Shown: positions 1 to 10,470 of the stretch, one piece after another
Layout of the letters: each line of letters opens with the position of its first letter
Position numbering within the stretch: position 1 is the first letter of the stretch
Source of the DNA: Ceriagrion tenellum
Taxonomy: Eukaryota > Arthropoda > Insecta > Odonata > Coenagrionidae
Direction of reading: 5' to 3'
Assembly: GCA_963169105.1 (NCBI GenBank)
Contig: OY720636.1
Span: forward strand, 68,188,123-68,252,122
Length of the DNA stretch: 64,000 nt
Notes under the pieces: generated by a model
What the model was told of the DNA's origin: nothing
Database searches by the model: none
What the model saw: only the letters and a program-made list of their open reading frames with translations
Translations under genes and position numbers: made by a program

Positions 1-889
1 AGGATATATTTGGCAAAACTTTTCTCTCGTATAGACGGTAGCATCTTGAGGAGAAAACTTAACTTTGAACCTGAAGACACTCGTTGGAACTTTGAGAGCA
101 AAACTCCGGCAAAAAGGCTCCAAACTCAGCATGTCTTGTAAGCCAAACTGCAAAAGGGCCTATCAAAATGTATCTTCATTCCTTATCTGAGTGATTGAAT
201 CCGCCAATGTAGTGAAGGAGACAGCATACTAGATATCAGGAGGAATGCAGCGTCTCCTGGACCTTGGACCGGAATTCTATTATCTACATGCATTCATCCA
301 GAGTGATATGATGCCCTCCGTATTGTATAATCAAAACAGACGTTAATTATTCTCGGAATAGTTTGCTCAAATTTTTTTTAACGTGGCTCTGGTCTCAGAG
401 TCTCTTATTCCAGATTTTCTAAAGACTTGAATATAGCATCCATAAAGTGTTTTACAAACTGAGATTATAAAAAATTAGGGCTTTCATGCTAGTTTTACAG
501 TAATTCAGCCTTGAAAGTGTAGATTTCTATGGACTCCTATGGCGTTTGCTCAGATTTCATCAGACGACATATTTGTGTCTTTACTTTTTTTTCATTGGAT
601 GGCCTATTTATTAGTGAAAGCACGATTTTTTGGCTAAATACATAAAAATATTAACTTCATATTTGTCTTGACTCACATATCTCAGCTTGAGCCATCATAA
701 ATGAGAGTTAATAAGCAATCAGCGGTCCCCATAAAAATTATCCACCACCGTTATCTTATATCTAAGTATTACCTGGGATTTTCCTCAACCCTTCACCAAC
801 AGGTCTGAGGTGATTCTTGTCCCAACCTTTCCCTTTCTGTTATGGGGAGGAGTTTCTCTTGACTGATGGACTCGCCCCCCTCCTGGGGC
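1..889. other. No gene; old dispersed repeat pieces
   Basis: The first 25 bases match 45999-46021 (ATATATTTGGCAAAACTTTT core). The stretch 428-570 resembles 48655-48800, and TATTTGTCTTGACTCACATA at 661 recurs at 49135. These are fragments of old repeats. Otherwise nothing is seen. Confidence 0.4.
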
Positions 890-1530
890 TCGAGTGAATG
901 GCATTTTCCCATCGGGTCCAGATGAGCGGGGGCGTAGGAAGGCGGAGCAGAGAGCGCTTTTGCATTCGACCGAGTTGACCACCGCCTATGGAGCCGACCG
1001 GGCCCGGCCCATCGGCGGAAAATTGCTCATTTTCTCCCCTCTGCAAAGACGATATCGCTCGCGATCTTCATGCGGAGAGAAGGTGAACGGAGGATATCGA
1101 AGTAAAGAAAGAGAGAGAGAGAAAGATCGCGGTACTCGCCGAGGAAATAACTCTCTCGATAGGAAACGAAATGGATGGACGGAAACTGGAACAGGTGTCA
1201 CGGTCGAATGGTTCAGCGATTTGCTGAAAGAATTCTAATGACATCGTGCGTGCGGGCGAACGGGCATCAAGCGGCGTCCTGGGCGAGTCAAAGGGGAAAT
1301 GGATGCCGTTAGCTCTTGGGCTCTCTTTCTACATGCGAGCGATATCTGAGTGGTCTTGATGTCTTCCCAACCCTCCCGAAATAGGCAATCCGCCGCTTTC
1401 GTTTCCCCGCGATTTTCAATCTATCGATCGATGAGTCAGCGGCCCCCATATCGATGAATGGAAATGATTTGGGTACGTGGAACGAGTTTACGATTCGAGC
1501 GATTATTTGAGGGAGTATTCTCTTTCGAAT
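890..1530. promoter_or_regulatory. GC-rich, unique block (possible regulatory DNA)
   Basis: A CpG-containing block between AT-rich flanks, with ATTCGACCGAGTTGACC, a GA-rich run (GAGAGAGAGAGAAAG near 1111) and no repeat signature. Open frames on both strands (894-1238 and 1309-1698) reflect base composition, and I recognise no protein. Possible enhancer or promoter DNA. Confidence 0.22.
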
Positions 1531-3160
1531 CAGAATGAACCGGTGCGGTGGTCTATAATCCCATATTTCAACATTCAAGGTAAACGAAAGTGGTTGAATC
1601 GTAATCAACTGCGCTCGCAAAAAGGGCAGTATTGGTTGAAATTGATCAGCAAACATTTCCAACAGAATAAGTAATGTTGTAACAAGATTAAAACCCACCT
1701 ACGACAACAACTATAGGATTTTTTATTTACAATGGTTATACCAATGTAAAAAATGAATTAATGTGATATAACTTCAAGCGGCCCCAAAGTAGCTAAAACG
1801 GCTTTGTATTGATGGAAATGAACCCTTATTTCTGCGACTGATAACGTATTATTTGCGATAATCACATATTTCGTTAACAACTTGAGTGCTGTGGTCGTAG
1901 TGGTGCGTCCCTCCACATTTTCTTAGAAGGACGATGAACGTACTAGTAGGTCCATGGAATATCATTACTGAACAACAGCTGGACGTAATTGTATGGCTGC
2001 AGTCTCTCTAGTAGACATACATATGACCAAAAAGTAACATATATAAATTTAAATAGTAAGTAAAAGTTCATTAACCTATATTTAACACATTATAGTCCAC
2101 TCACGTAAAAATACGTGTTTCCGCCACCAGCGGTAATGGTCCGGTTTGTTATATAATATGCAACGAATGAGTTTCATTCAAAAATAGACATTAGTTCTGG
2201 AGTTGTGTAAATTTAATTGTATACATGTACCTTCCCAACAAAAATGCAAAAAATGGCCGGCCCCAAGGGCTAGTCAAATCTAAAAGGCACCGGATCAAGA
2301 AGAGTTAAGAGAGTCTTCTTTCGTAATCCAGGTGTGTACCGCAGTGTTTCTGAGAGAACCTTCAATTAAAAGCCCAGCACGCAAAGGGTTAAGATAGCGA
2401 GACACCGCAATGCTGAAAATGATGCGTCACTAACATTATGAAAACTAAAAAAGATTAAGTACCAAGTGGTAAAAAAAACTGCCCCTACTATTCAGAATTC
2501 GGCAGATTACTGTCTCTCCGTTATTTTATTAAATGTCGTCTGAGGTCGAGGTTTTTTTGTGTCCGCACGATCCCCCATAACAATAATAATTCATGAATGG
2601 AATAGGTGGGACGCAGTACAGTAAAAAAATAGAGGTTTACAACCCTAATTGGGAAGTCATAAAATATAAATCTTCTCCAGAAAGTTCAATGAGTTCTACG
2701 CCGGCTGATGTGCATGATTTGCAAGATGTAGTTTATTGCGTTCAGTGAAGTTCCCTGTAGCACTAGATCGAACAGACAGCTGCAATGGAACTGTGAGGAC
2801 TGTGACGCTATCAAGACGAACTTCCCTGAGTATTGTGAATTAATTAATTTAAATAACTGTAGAAAATCACCAAATTGACGGAAATTTAAAAAAAATGCTT
2901 ACCACAGTAACGCTTTTCATCTATATTTCGTCATTATTCGATTCCAGATTTATGGTATTGGTACGGATTTAAATTTCCAAGAGCCGAGTCTTAAATTCCT
3001 GGACGCATAATGCTCATATGAAGGAATAAATGAATCCTACGCTTATAAAGTCCGAGAAGTTACATGTAAATACACCAATTGAGCTAAAGAAAATTCGCGA
3101 ATTAAATTTGTTCTCATATCCGATAGCGGAATGACGGTATCGGTGAAAATCTAAGACTAT
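1531..3160. other. AT-rich unique DNA
   Basis: Apart from the possible TTAA-flanked element at 2082-2392, no frame, repeat or RNA signature stands out. Confidence 0.4.
2082..2392. mobile_element. Possible TTAA-flanked MITE (about 310 bp)
   Basis: TTAA at 2082-2085 begins TTAACACATTATAGTCCACT, and TTAA at 2389-2392 ends a segment whose reverse reads TTAACCCTTTGCGTGCTGGG. A CCCTTTGCGTGC-like end next to TTAA suits piggyBac-derived MITEs, but the two ends pair poorly and TTAA is frequent in AT-rich DNA. Confidence 0.28.
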
Positions 3161-3672
3161 CTCTACGTTTACCAATTGATCTCAGAACGATCTGAGCGAA
3201 TCAGCTTAGTGTGGTAAACTCAACGGGCTAGTGGAATGGATCTGAGAAACAGGCCGACTCGGCCTATTTTCTCCACCAGTCTGAGATTTCAGATCGAACT
3301 GAACCAGCGGGTCTCTGGCGCTCCTCGTTATATTTTTTAGTTGCCATTGGGAAACAAAATCTAATCATAATTATTGATAGCATGTGTTGCAACAACTTGT
3401 AACACGAGTGCAGTTAGTGACATTGATGGTATTGAAGTACTTCGCAATCTACCTCCATTGGGCAGTTTTGTTTATTTGGAATGCGACTGAAAATTTCCTC
3501 TTCTGCGCTTGTTTACACACCTGGCCAATCGTGCTGCAACTGATCGATTCGATTGTGCACTATCGATATTTTCAGCTCGTGTTGGTAAACCAGGTGGTCT
3601 GAGTCGGCTCGCTTGGAATTTTCAGATCGATCCGAGTTCAGATCGTTCTGTGATCGATTGATAAAAGTAGTG
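3161..3672 (+). mobile_element. CACTAC-type TIR element, copy A (512 bp)
   Basis: A short non-autonomous DNA transposon. The left end reads CTCTACGTTTACCAATTGAT and the right end ATCGATTGATAAAAGTAGTG, which are inverted versions of a consensus CACTAC(T/G)TTTACCAAT. Copy B at 20014-20521 matches it over the full length. There is no coding capacity. The CACTA-like start hints at the CMC/EnSpm group, but a clear target-site duplication is not seen, so the superfamily is open. Confidence 0.68.
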
Positions 3673-4110
3673 AATAATAATTATCAAGTAAAAGCTGAGA
3701 GGTTATTGCATAACTCAGGTCGAGTAATGAGAGCGGTTCACGACTTTAGGAAAGATTTACCAACAAAATTACAATTTTCAGATTGGTCCGAGTTCATACA
3801 GATCTGAGATCGATTGGTAAAGGTAGTGAGTAATCGTTATCAAGTAAAAGCTGAGAGGTTAAATTGTTGCAGAACTCAGTTCGAGTGATGAGAGCGGGTC
3901 ACGACTTGGGAAAGGTTTACTAGAACCCAGTGAAAAAATACAATTTTCAGATCGATCCGAGTTTATTTTGATCTCAGATCGATTGGTAAACATAGTGAAT
4001 TATAATTATCAAGTAAAAGCTGCTAGGTTAAATATATTGCATAATTCAGTTCAGGTAATTAGAGTGATTCACGACTTTAGGAAAGATTTGCCAGAACCCA
4101 CTGGAAAACA
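3619..4110 (+). repeat. Three tandem units of about 160 bp spanning a transposon-end/flank junction
   Basis: Units start at TTTTCAG at 3619, 3775 and 3944. Each contains the last 55 bases of the CACTAC element plus about 100 bases of sequence outside it (beginning near ATTATCAAGTAAAAGCT). Copy B at 20.0 kb lacks that outside part, so the tandem amplification happened at this locus after insertion, copying the element end together with its flank. Confidence 0.72.
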
Positions 4111-4384
4111 TCTCAGCCCGGGGAATGAACGACTGCCATTCACTGCAATCACAATTCGATATTTTTAATGACAGCCACATTTCAGCGAGATCATCACCAC
4201 TCGCTGCAATCGCCGATACTTCCAGACGGAAATTTGCAGATAGCGCACGTTCTGACGGCAGGAGAGTAAACTGATAAATCGGTTCGTGATTACTCCGCAA
4301 TCGACGCGTTCGAGAGATGAAAACAAAGGCGAGATTCGACTCATCGAAATCACATAAATGATTGAGTTTAACACCTAGACGAGC

Positions 4385-4850
4385 GTTCGGCAAGGCGGAT
4401 GATTAAGATGAGTAAATCGTGGCTTTTTTCTTTTCACGGGTTCGTTTCCTACGTTCATTCCACTCTTCGAGATCACGTCCCGGCCTTTTCCAACGTTTCC
4501 GGTTCCCAAAAAACGGATCTGGCGCGGACCCCCGGAGAATTAATTGAACCGTCGTCCTTTGACCTTTTGGGAGAAGGAGAAAGAAAAGAAACGCGTCACA
4601 AATCTATATGATTTATGATCATTAAGCAGTCGAGGGCCTTAAAGTGTTATTTCTCACATTAAGAATCGCAAAGAAGGTGTGGGGAGGGAGGAATCAATAT
4701 TATCATCACCTCGGCGAGGATTGTGCTGGGGGATTTTTTGACGGTCGGTGGGAAATTAATTGTCAGAGGTGTTTCCGTTTGCCGATTCCATAGAGGAACA
4801 ATCCGCTGTTATCTAAAGTAATTCCTCCAGCTCATGGCCCAAAACACGTT
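4385..4850. promoter_or_regulatory. Compact block rich in factor-like sites
   Basis: The block has TGACCTTTT (nuclear-receptor half-site), several ATTAATTG/TTAATTG homeodomain-like sites, TGATTTATGATC and a GC-rich start. Clustering of such sites in otherwise plain AT-rich DNA is suggestive of an enhancer. Each site alone is common by chance. Confidence 0.2.
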
Positions 4851-4974
4851 ACAACTTGTCAAATATTACTGCCAAATGCCATAATCGTCAGAGATGATGA
4901 GTATACCTCCGTGCAAATATATTGCAGGGAACAATGGGTCATATTAACAAAAGACCTGCAAGAGCCAGAAGACG

Positions 4975-5147
4975 TTTGTGTAAATTTCTCGGGCTCGCCA
5001 CGTGGTAAGAAATTCATAGGCAGCCGACGTTTCGGGTTCCGACTCGTTACTCATTCTCAAGGCTACATAGGGTAACGAGTCGGAACCCGAAACGTCTGCT
5101 GCCTAAGAATTTCTTAACCGGTAGCGAGCCCGAGAACTTTACACAAA
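4975..5147. repeat. Foldback (long palindrome), 76-bp arms with a 20-base loop
   Basis: The arms 4975-5050 and 5072-5147 are near-perfect reverse complements and would form a long hairpin. AGCCAGAAGA occurs directly on both sides (4963-4972 and 5181-5190) and may be a target-site duplication. Each arm carries CCCGAAACGTC, the 3' half of a hammerhead core and a common signature of Penelope-like ends. It could be two Penelope ends in head-to-head order. No protein is encoded. Confidence 0.72.
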
Positions 5148-5189
5148 TTTTATTCGCCGGGAAAGTGTAAAATCATACATAGCCAGAAG

Positions 5190-6700
5190 ATGGTTTACAA
5201 TTTGAATTTGTAGAACTACCATTTATCATTTATCGGTGCTAAATTCGATTGTTAAAACTTGTCTGCAAAACTGCGTGCATAAGAACATATCATATCTCAA
5301 TCTTTGTAAATTAGTTATGTATATCAATATTTTTATATATGATCCTGCAATCTGAAGACATCTCTATTTCTGAAAATGTTATAGTTCTTAGTGTATTGTC
5401 TGATTTTGCCTTTTTTATGTAACAGCACCAAAATCTAACAAGCCACATTGTATAATGTTCCATAGGTCTCCAGTCCTAGAAAAATAAATTCTATTATAGT
5501 TATTATTATTATAAAGGGGAGTAAACGGTATTCAAGCCTAAGAAATCAACTCAAAAAGCAGTCAAGGAAAAAAATATGCACACTTGTTCAAAAAGTTTTT
5601 CAGAGGTCTTTGGTAAAAGTATTATTACTGCTTTCTCGCTTCTCATTTCTACGCGCGCTCTTTAATTTTTTTCCGGTTTCTTTTCAATCATATTGTGGCG
5701 TATTGATCAGTCTTGTCTCATCATTTTTTGAAAAAATGGCTTAATTTTAATTCTGAATTAATTATTAAAAATATACGATTCATGCTACTCTATTCTCAAC
5801 TAAAAGATTCATAATATCATCTCGATATTCACCTTTTTAGGATACTTGAGTAATTTCCGGTATCACTGAAATTGGCCACTGTGTCTCATGTCATTGCCTA
5901 GCCGAAAAAAGCTTTCTCATTGTAAAATGAATAAAATATTGTGTATCGGCTTGTACAGCACACTGGCATTTATAGATAATAATTTTTTTATTTATCTTAA
6001 TCTTTTTTCTTCATTATTCTTGAAGACTTCTTGGTTTATAACTCTACCAGCACATTCATTTAGTTTTATATAATACCAAGGCTCCATGTATGCATTGGTA
6101 AAATGTCCCATAGGACAAATTCCTACAAGAACGCACTAAGATTTTAATTATCCCACTTAAGTCTCATGTATTACAGATATCACACACAGAGACCAATGAA
6201 GAGCACAGAAAATGAATAGGCTCCATGAATAGCTACAATAAATAGGCATAGTCCTACGATATATAGTACAACGGTATAATAAATTTGTAGTACAGTAGCT
6301 ACAGTGCAACGATAGAATGGCAATCCAAGTCACAAAAGGTTGAGCCCATATGTCTGAGAGATTAAGAATATAAAAAAAGATTTTTTTCTTCCGGTACTCT
6401 GCATTTTAAACAATTTGACAAAGGAGCAGTGCTGTATATACGTCATCGATGCGAAGGTTAAGATAAATTAAACGGGAGAAAAATCGAAAATAAAAATTGA
6501 AAGATCACCTTAAGTGATTAAAGTCCCTGGAGAAAGTTGATAGTTTCACAAAGGCAAACGTAGATTCGGTGAAATAACAAACCATTGGAATGAAAAGGTA
6601 ATACCTCCCACTTATCCCGTTCTGGTGCAACATTTTTGATTCCCTGAGAGATATATTACAAATTAATCACGACATTTCTCAAATGTAGCTCTAAAACTCC
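5190..6700. other. AT-rich DNA without features
   Basis: Apart from the ATT-type tail near 5500, only short chance frames, for example at 5888-6073 (T-rich, hydrophobic). Confidence 0.4.
5400..5515 (+). mobile_element. Possible retroposon tail (AATAAA then ATT repeats)
   Basis: GGTCTCCAGTCCTAGAAAAA runs into TAAATTCTATTATAGTTATTATTATTAT. The order of an A-rich signal and ATT repeats resembles an insect LINE tail. There is no recognisable coding sequence upstream. Confidence 0.2.
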
Positions 6701-7970
6701 TCAATGTGACAGTGGAGACGAGTATTGATATATATCTGCTCGGCTAAGGGAGGATGGTAAACCACGCATTCGGCGCGGACGTGCCCGGGATCAGATGATA
6801 AAAAAAGGATGGTAGTGGAGCCTTAGAAATTAGAGGCTTCATCATACTCTCTGCAAGAGGGAGACTAATAATTTCGGTGGAATCTGCACTAATTAGGCCC
6901 GTAGATCTCCTCCGAGATAGTCGCCCAATTAAAACACATCATTTCTCCACTCCGCGGCGAAGATTTTCTCCCTCATCTCTCCCCGCGCGGAAGAGATAAA
7001 ATAAAAAAAACTGAGAAAACAAAACAATGCGGCCTCCCGGCCCTAAATTAGCCCTCGCATTATCGATCCGGACCTAAGCGTTTCAACACAAATTTCGGGC
7101 CGGATCATCACACAATTAAGGGCGAGCCGGCCCCTTTGACCCGTCAAACTCCAAAACTTTATTCTCTTCTTTCTAACCTTTTCCTTCCTCATAGGGAAGA
7201 ACCCCTTCGGGATCATATATTACGACCCCCCAGGGAAGGAAAGGACGAGATAAACTCCTTAGCGTGTACGTTCTTTCACTGTGGATGCTGGGGGTTCAGC
7301 CAGGGAGAATTCATGTAGAAATGTAAAGGGTGGCGGATGTTTGTACATAAAGTAAAGGACGAGAAGTGAGGCGAACGTATATTTTCTTCTTTCATCCCGG
7401 TCCGCCACAGGTTCGTTCTCCCACTCCACTACCACGATATCGTTTCGCGTCTCCCCCTTCACCTTTGCTTTATATACCTCGAGGGGGAAGGGAGAGTGGG
7501 TGGAAGAGGGGGGGGGTGAGAGACAAGGGTCGGTCGCTCCTCCCCTTCAACGCCGCGCGAAATAACAAAAGACTGCGAGGAGCCCGTCAAAACTCAAAGC
7601 CTAATGTTTGTTATACCGCCGATCTTCGCGCGAGCCTTCCAAGTCTGTATACACCAATACATTTATTTTTTTAATCTACCTCTCGGCTCTCTTAACCAGA
7701 CCCACCACCACTTGCTTCCCATCTATCTCCCCACCCCCCACCCCTCCATCCAGTCCCACCCTTTCACGCATATTCTTCTTCCGGGAGGTGATGATGATGT
7801 GTGCAGGCGATTGCGTTTTTTTTTTAGTTTCGTATTTTTTTAAGTGTTATTTTTTTGTATTTTCCCTCCTCGCCCCATCCGAGGGATATTTATCAAACCA
7901 TCTCCCTCGAGCCGACCCGTACCGAAAGGGGTTCCTCGATCCAATGTGGATGAAACGAAAAAATTAAAAC
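6700..7970. other. Higher-GC, pyrimidine/purine-skewed stretch
   Basis: Holds GC-rich words with TAATTA-type sites (6880-7130), a G run near 7508-7517 and long C/T-rich runs (7660-7900). The overlapping frames (7136-7967) come from low complexity. Some could be regulatory DNA. Confidence 0.35.
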
Positions 7971-9480
7971 AGACGTCCACGAATAAAAATTATATCTCAT
8001 CTGGAAAAATATGTATAATACTATCTCATGTGACGAAAAAATGTACACCTAGAAAGCACAAAAGAAGATTAAAATAAAAGGTGATGGGTTATGTTGAAGT
8101 ATAATTTAATATAACTTATTTAAGGTACGTAAGTTAGTGTCACCATGCAGGAATGAAAGAAAATTTGGGGGAATATTTATTTTTTCCCGGAAAAAAGATG
8201 GTTTATCTTCTCTTCGTAACTTTATCAACTGAATACAAAAGAAACGTCTTAAATGGGGATAGCTTGTGCTAAGTTTTCCCACAGTTGAATAAATATACGT
8301 TTATGTTATATCGCGATGGAAATGAAACCTTTTTCAAAAACTGCCTCAATTTTCAGGGGCAAACACCTGTATTTGCAGAAGAAATGGGAACAGATGAGGG
8401 TAGAAATCCTTTGTGAAAAACAATTGGATTTCTAAAAAAATAAAGGGACAATGAAGGCTATTCCAGTCCTCAGACTTCTTATAAGTAGGATGAACAAGAC
8501 AACAATTAATATGGTAATGATTCATAGACCTGGAAGCGATTGATGACATACAGATATTTTCTTTTCTCAACCTCTTTTTATAAGTAAATTATTTATCATT
8601 TTTTCACGAGAATTTTTCTGTAGTATTTCTCTGAAGTATTTCTTCATACCAAGGTAGCGCGAATATCATTTTTCTTAATCACAATTCATTAGAGCCGTAA
8701 TTAAGTAAAACATCATGCGGAATATTGGCTATTTAGCGAATAACTCCTAAAATTTATTAACCAAAATACACATCTTTTCCTGAAACAAAGAATACTTTAA
8801 AATATGGCATGGAATAGAATGGTGACTATTATGAGTTAAAACGAGCAAGATACGGAGATAGATAAACGATATTTACGCTGTATGATTTACAGTTATATGT
8901 AATTTTCAGGTCATACATCTCCTATTAGTCTGTAATTCCATACAGAACACTCTAAACCGAAACATATCACGGTGTAACGGCTCGTTTGATAGTTTTTCAT
9001 CCAACTAAATTGATGCTTCTATTTAAGAAGCGTCCCATTCTGAAAAATGCTACTCTCTTGATAAAGGCTACTCAACGTTCCAAGTTGATCCGATGTCGGG
9101 CTTTGTTTTTCCTTCTTTGAGGGAAATAAATCTCGACTTCAAAGATACTGCCGAACGTCAAGGGAACGGATCACAAAAATCGCTTTATTTTGAGCAATTT
9201 TAAGGAGGCTTTACACGTGGATGCCACTTCCATGAAATTAGCCTTGCAAGTCACTTACAATGGACACTTCGGTAGGTAAATGCGGACTTTCATGGCAGTA
9301 GGGGTCGATTATGATACTAATCGACCAAGTTTCGCATTTGCTGAGAAAATAGACTGGCTTCTTATTTTTCTACGAGTAGCATATCGATTCTGCGATAAAA
9401 TCGCATCGCATACGGTAAAATCACATCACTTGACGGCAAACGGATTTTATAAATGCAACCAACTTAGTAGGAGAAGGACT
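7970..9480. other. AT-rich DNA without recognisable features
   Basis: No repeat partner, coding signal or RNA motif found by eye. Confidence 0.4.
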
Positions 9481-9622
9481 CAAGCACTAGATTTGCCAAT
9501 CGAACTCAGATGGATATGATATCGGACCGATGAGAACATTCTAAGCCAGCACACTCGGATCACCTGGTTTACCAATACGAAGTCCATTGAAATATTGATT
9601 TGAATCGATTCATAGCGATTTG

Positions 9623-9976
9623 TAGCTACAGAAATGGACTTCCTCAGAAGGGCAGCCGGAAAATCCAGGCTTGATAGAGTAAGAAATTAGAGAATTCGAG
9701 AAATTATGAAAATGACAACAACCATTCTGGACGAAATCAAGTCAAAACAACTTCTGTGGTACGGACATGTTCAGAGAATGCTCAAAGAAAGACTGCCTCG
9801 CACCATCATGGAGTGGAAACCCTATGAAAGGAGAAAGAGAGGAAGGCCACCTAACTCATGGAGAAGCCGAATAGCCAAAGCCATGGCGGAGAGAAACCTG
9901 CAAGAAGGACTTTGGGAAAACAGAGAGGCTTGGAAATTGGATGCCGTAAAGCGCAAGCAAGCGCTCTTAAGACGGA
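9623..9976 (+). mobile_element. 5'-truncated LINE 3' fragment inserted with a 12-bp target-site duplication
   Basis: The insert is flanked by the direct repeat CATAGCGATTTG at 9611-9622 and 9977-9988, a clear target-site duplication. It interrupts a CACTAC-type TIR element. The plus strand encodes the C-terminal tail of a LINE RT: MDFLRRAAGKSRLDRVRN, then a TAG stop, then KSKQLLWYGHVQRM, RKRGRPPNSW and a lysine/arginine-rich end at 9981. The tail resembles that of the RTE-type LINE at 58-61 kb in plan but not closely in sequence, so it is probably another family. The coding fragment is dead. Confidence 0.78.
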
Positions 9977-9981
9977 CATAG
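9706..9981 (+). pseudogene. LINE RT C-terminal fragment (WYGHVQRM ... RKRGRPPNSW)
   Basis: A 91-codon open frame inside the truncated LINE insertion. It carries LLWYGHVQRM and RRKRGRPPNSWRS, hallmarks of the extreme C-terminus of RTE/CR1-like RT proteins, and stops exactly at the downstream target-site duplication. Upstream the same frame continues for 17 residues beyond an internal TAG. No endonuclease or RT active-site motif is present. The methionine at 9706 is not a real start. Confidence 0.75.
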
Positions 9982-10324
9982 CGATTTGATATCTCAGACT
10001 GGCAGAGAAAGCGGGCCGAGTTAGCCCGCTTCTTATATAGATTTAGCTAGCCCGTTGCGTTTACCATACAAAGCTAAACCGGTGAAATCGATCTAAGTTC
10101 GATTGGTAAAAGTAGTGATTGTTGATTATTAGAATATTTATTTGTACTTGAAAATATTGTAAATGCTAAAGAACTGCTTTAAGGTAAGCTTTATGACTTA
10201 TCTCCCATTAGATGATAATTATTATTGCCATAATTGACGAAATTGATCCGACGTTATATTGTCAAATTATTTTAATGAATACAAGTTATTAGAGCGCTAT
10301 TATTGCCAAATTTGGAAGATTCTA

Positions 10325-10470
10325 GTAATTACCATATTCATTGTTTACTTCCGTCATTCATTTATATGGAAAATGCCGGAAGCTGCGTGTGAGCAGAACG
10401 ATGCCATGCAAGTGCCGATTCGATTTGAGATATCGCTTAAATCGCTACTTCCATAGAAGTCATCTTCATG
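10325..10470 (+). repeat. Dispersed repeat family U, copy 1
   Basis: About 150 bases match 50537-50684: GTAATTACCATATTCATT, CTTCCGTCATTCATTTATATGGAAAA, GCCGGAAG, TTCGATTTGAGATATCGCTT and CTACTTCCA-GAAGTCA-CTTC. Short, non-coding, boundaries approximate. Confidence 0.58.

Larger units (their letters stand above)
9485..10117 (-). mobile_element. CACTAC-type TIR element, copy C (internally deleted, interrupted by a LINE)
   Basis: The high-coordinate end reads (minus strand) CACTACTTTTACCAATCGAA and the low-coordinate end matches the other terminus. Only about 140 and 130 bases of the two ends remain, so this is an internally deleted form. The LINE fragment at 9623-9976 sits inside it with a 12-bp target duplication, so the LINE inserted after this copy. 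Confidence 0.65.

Noticed and set aside
3619..4110. CRISPR-like array of three repeats
   Set aside because: Repeats are 160 bp, contiguous without unique spacers, and include a transposon end in a eukaryotic context.
7136..8077. Cluster of overlapping frames of 60-119 codons
   Set aside because: Three registers are open at once over pyrimidine-rich low-complexity DNA, as expected from composition.
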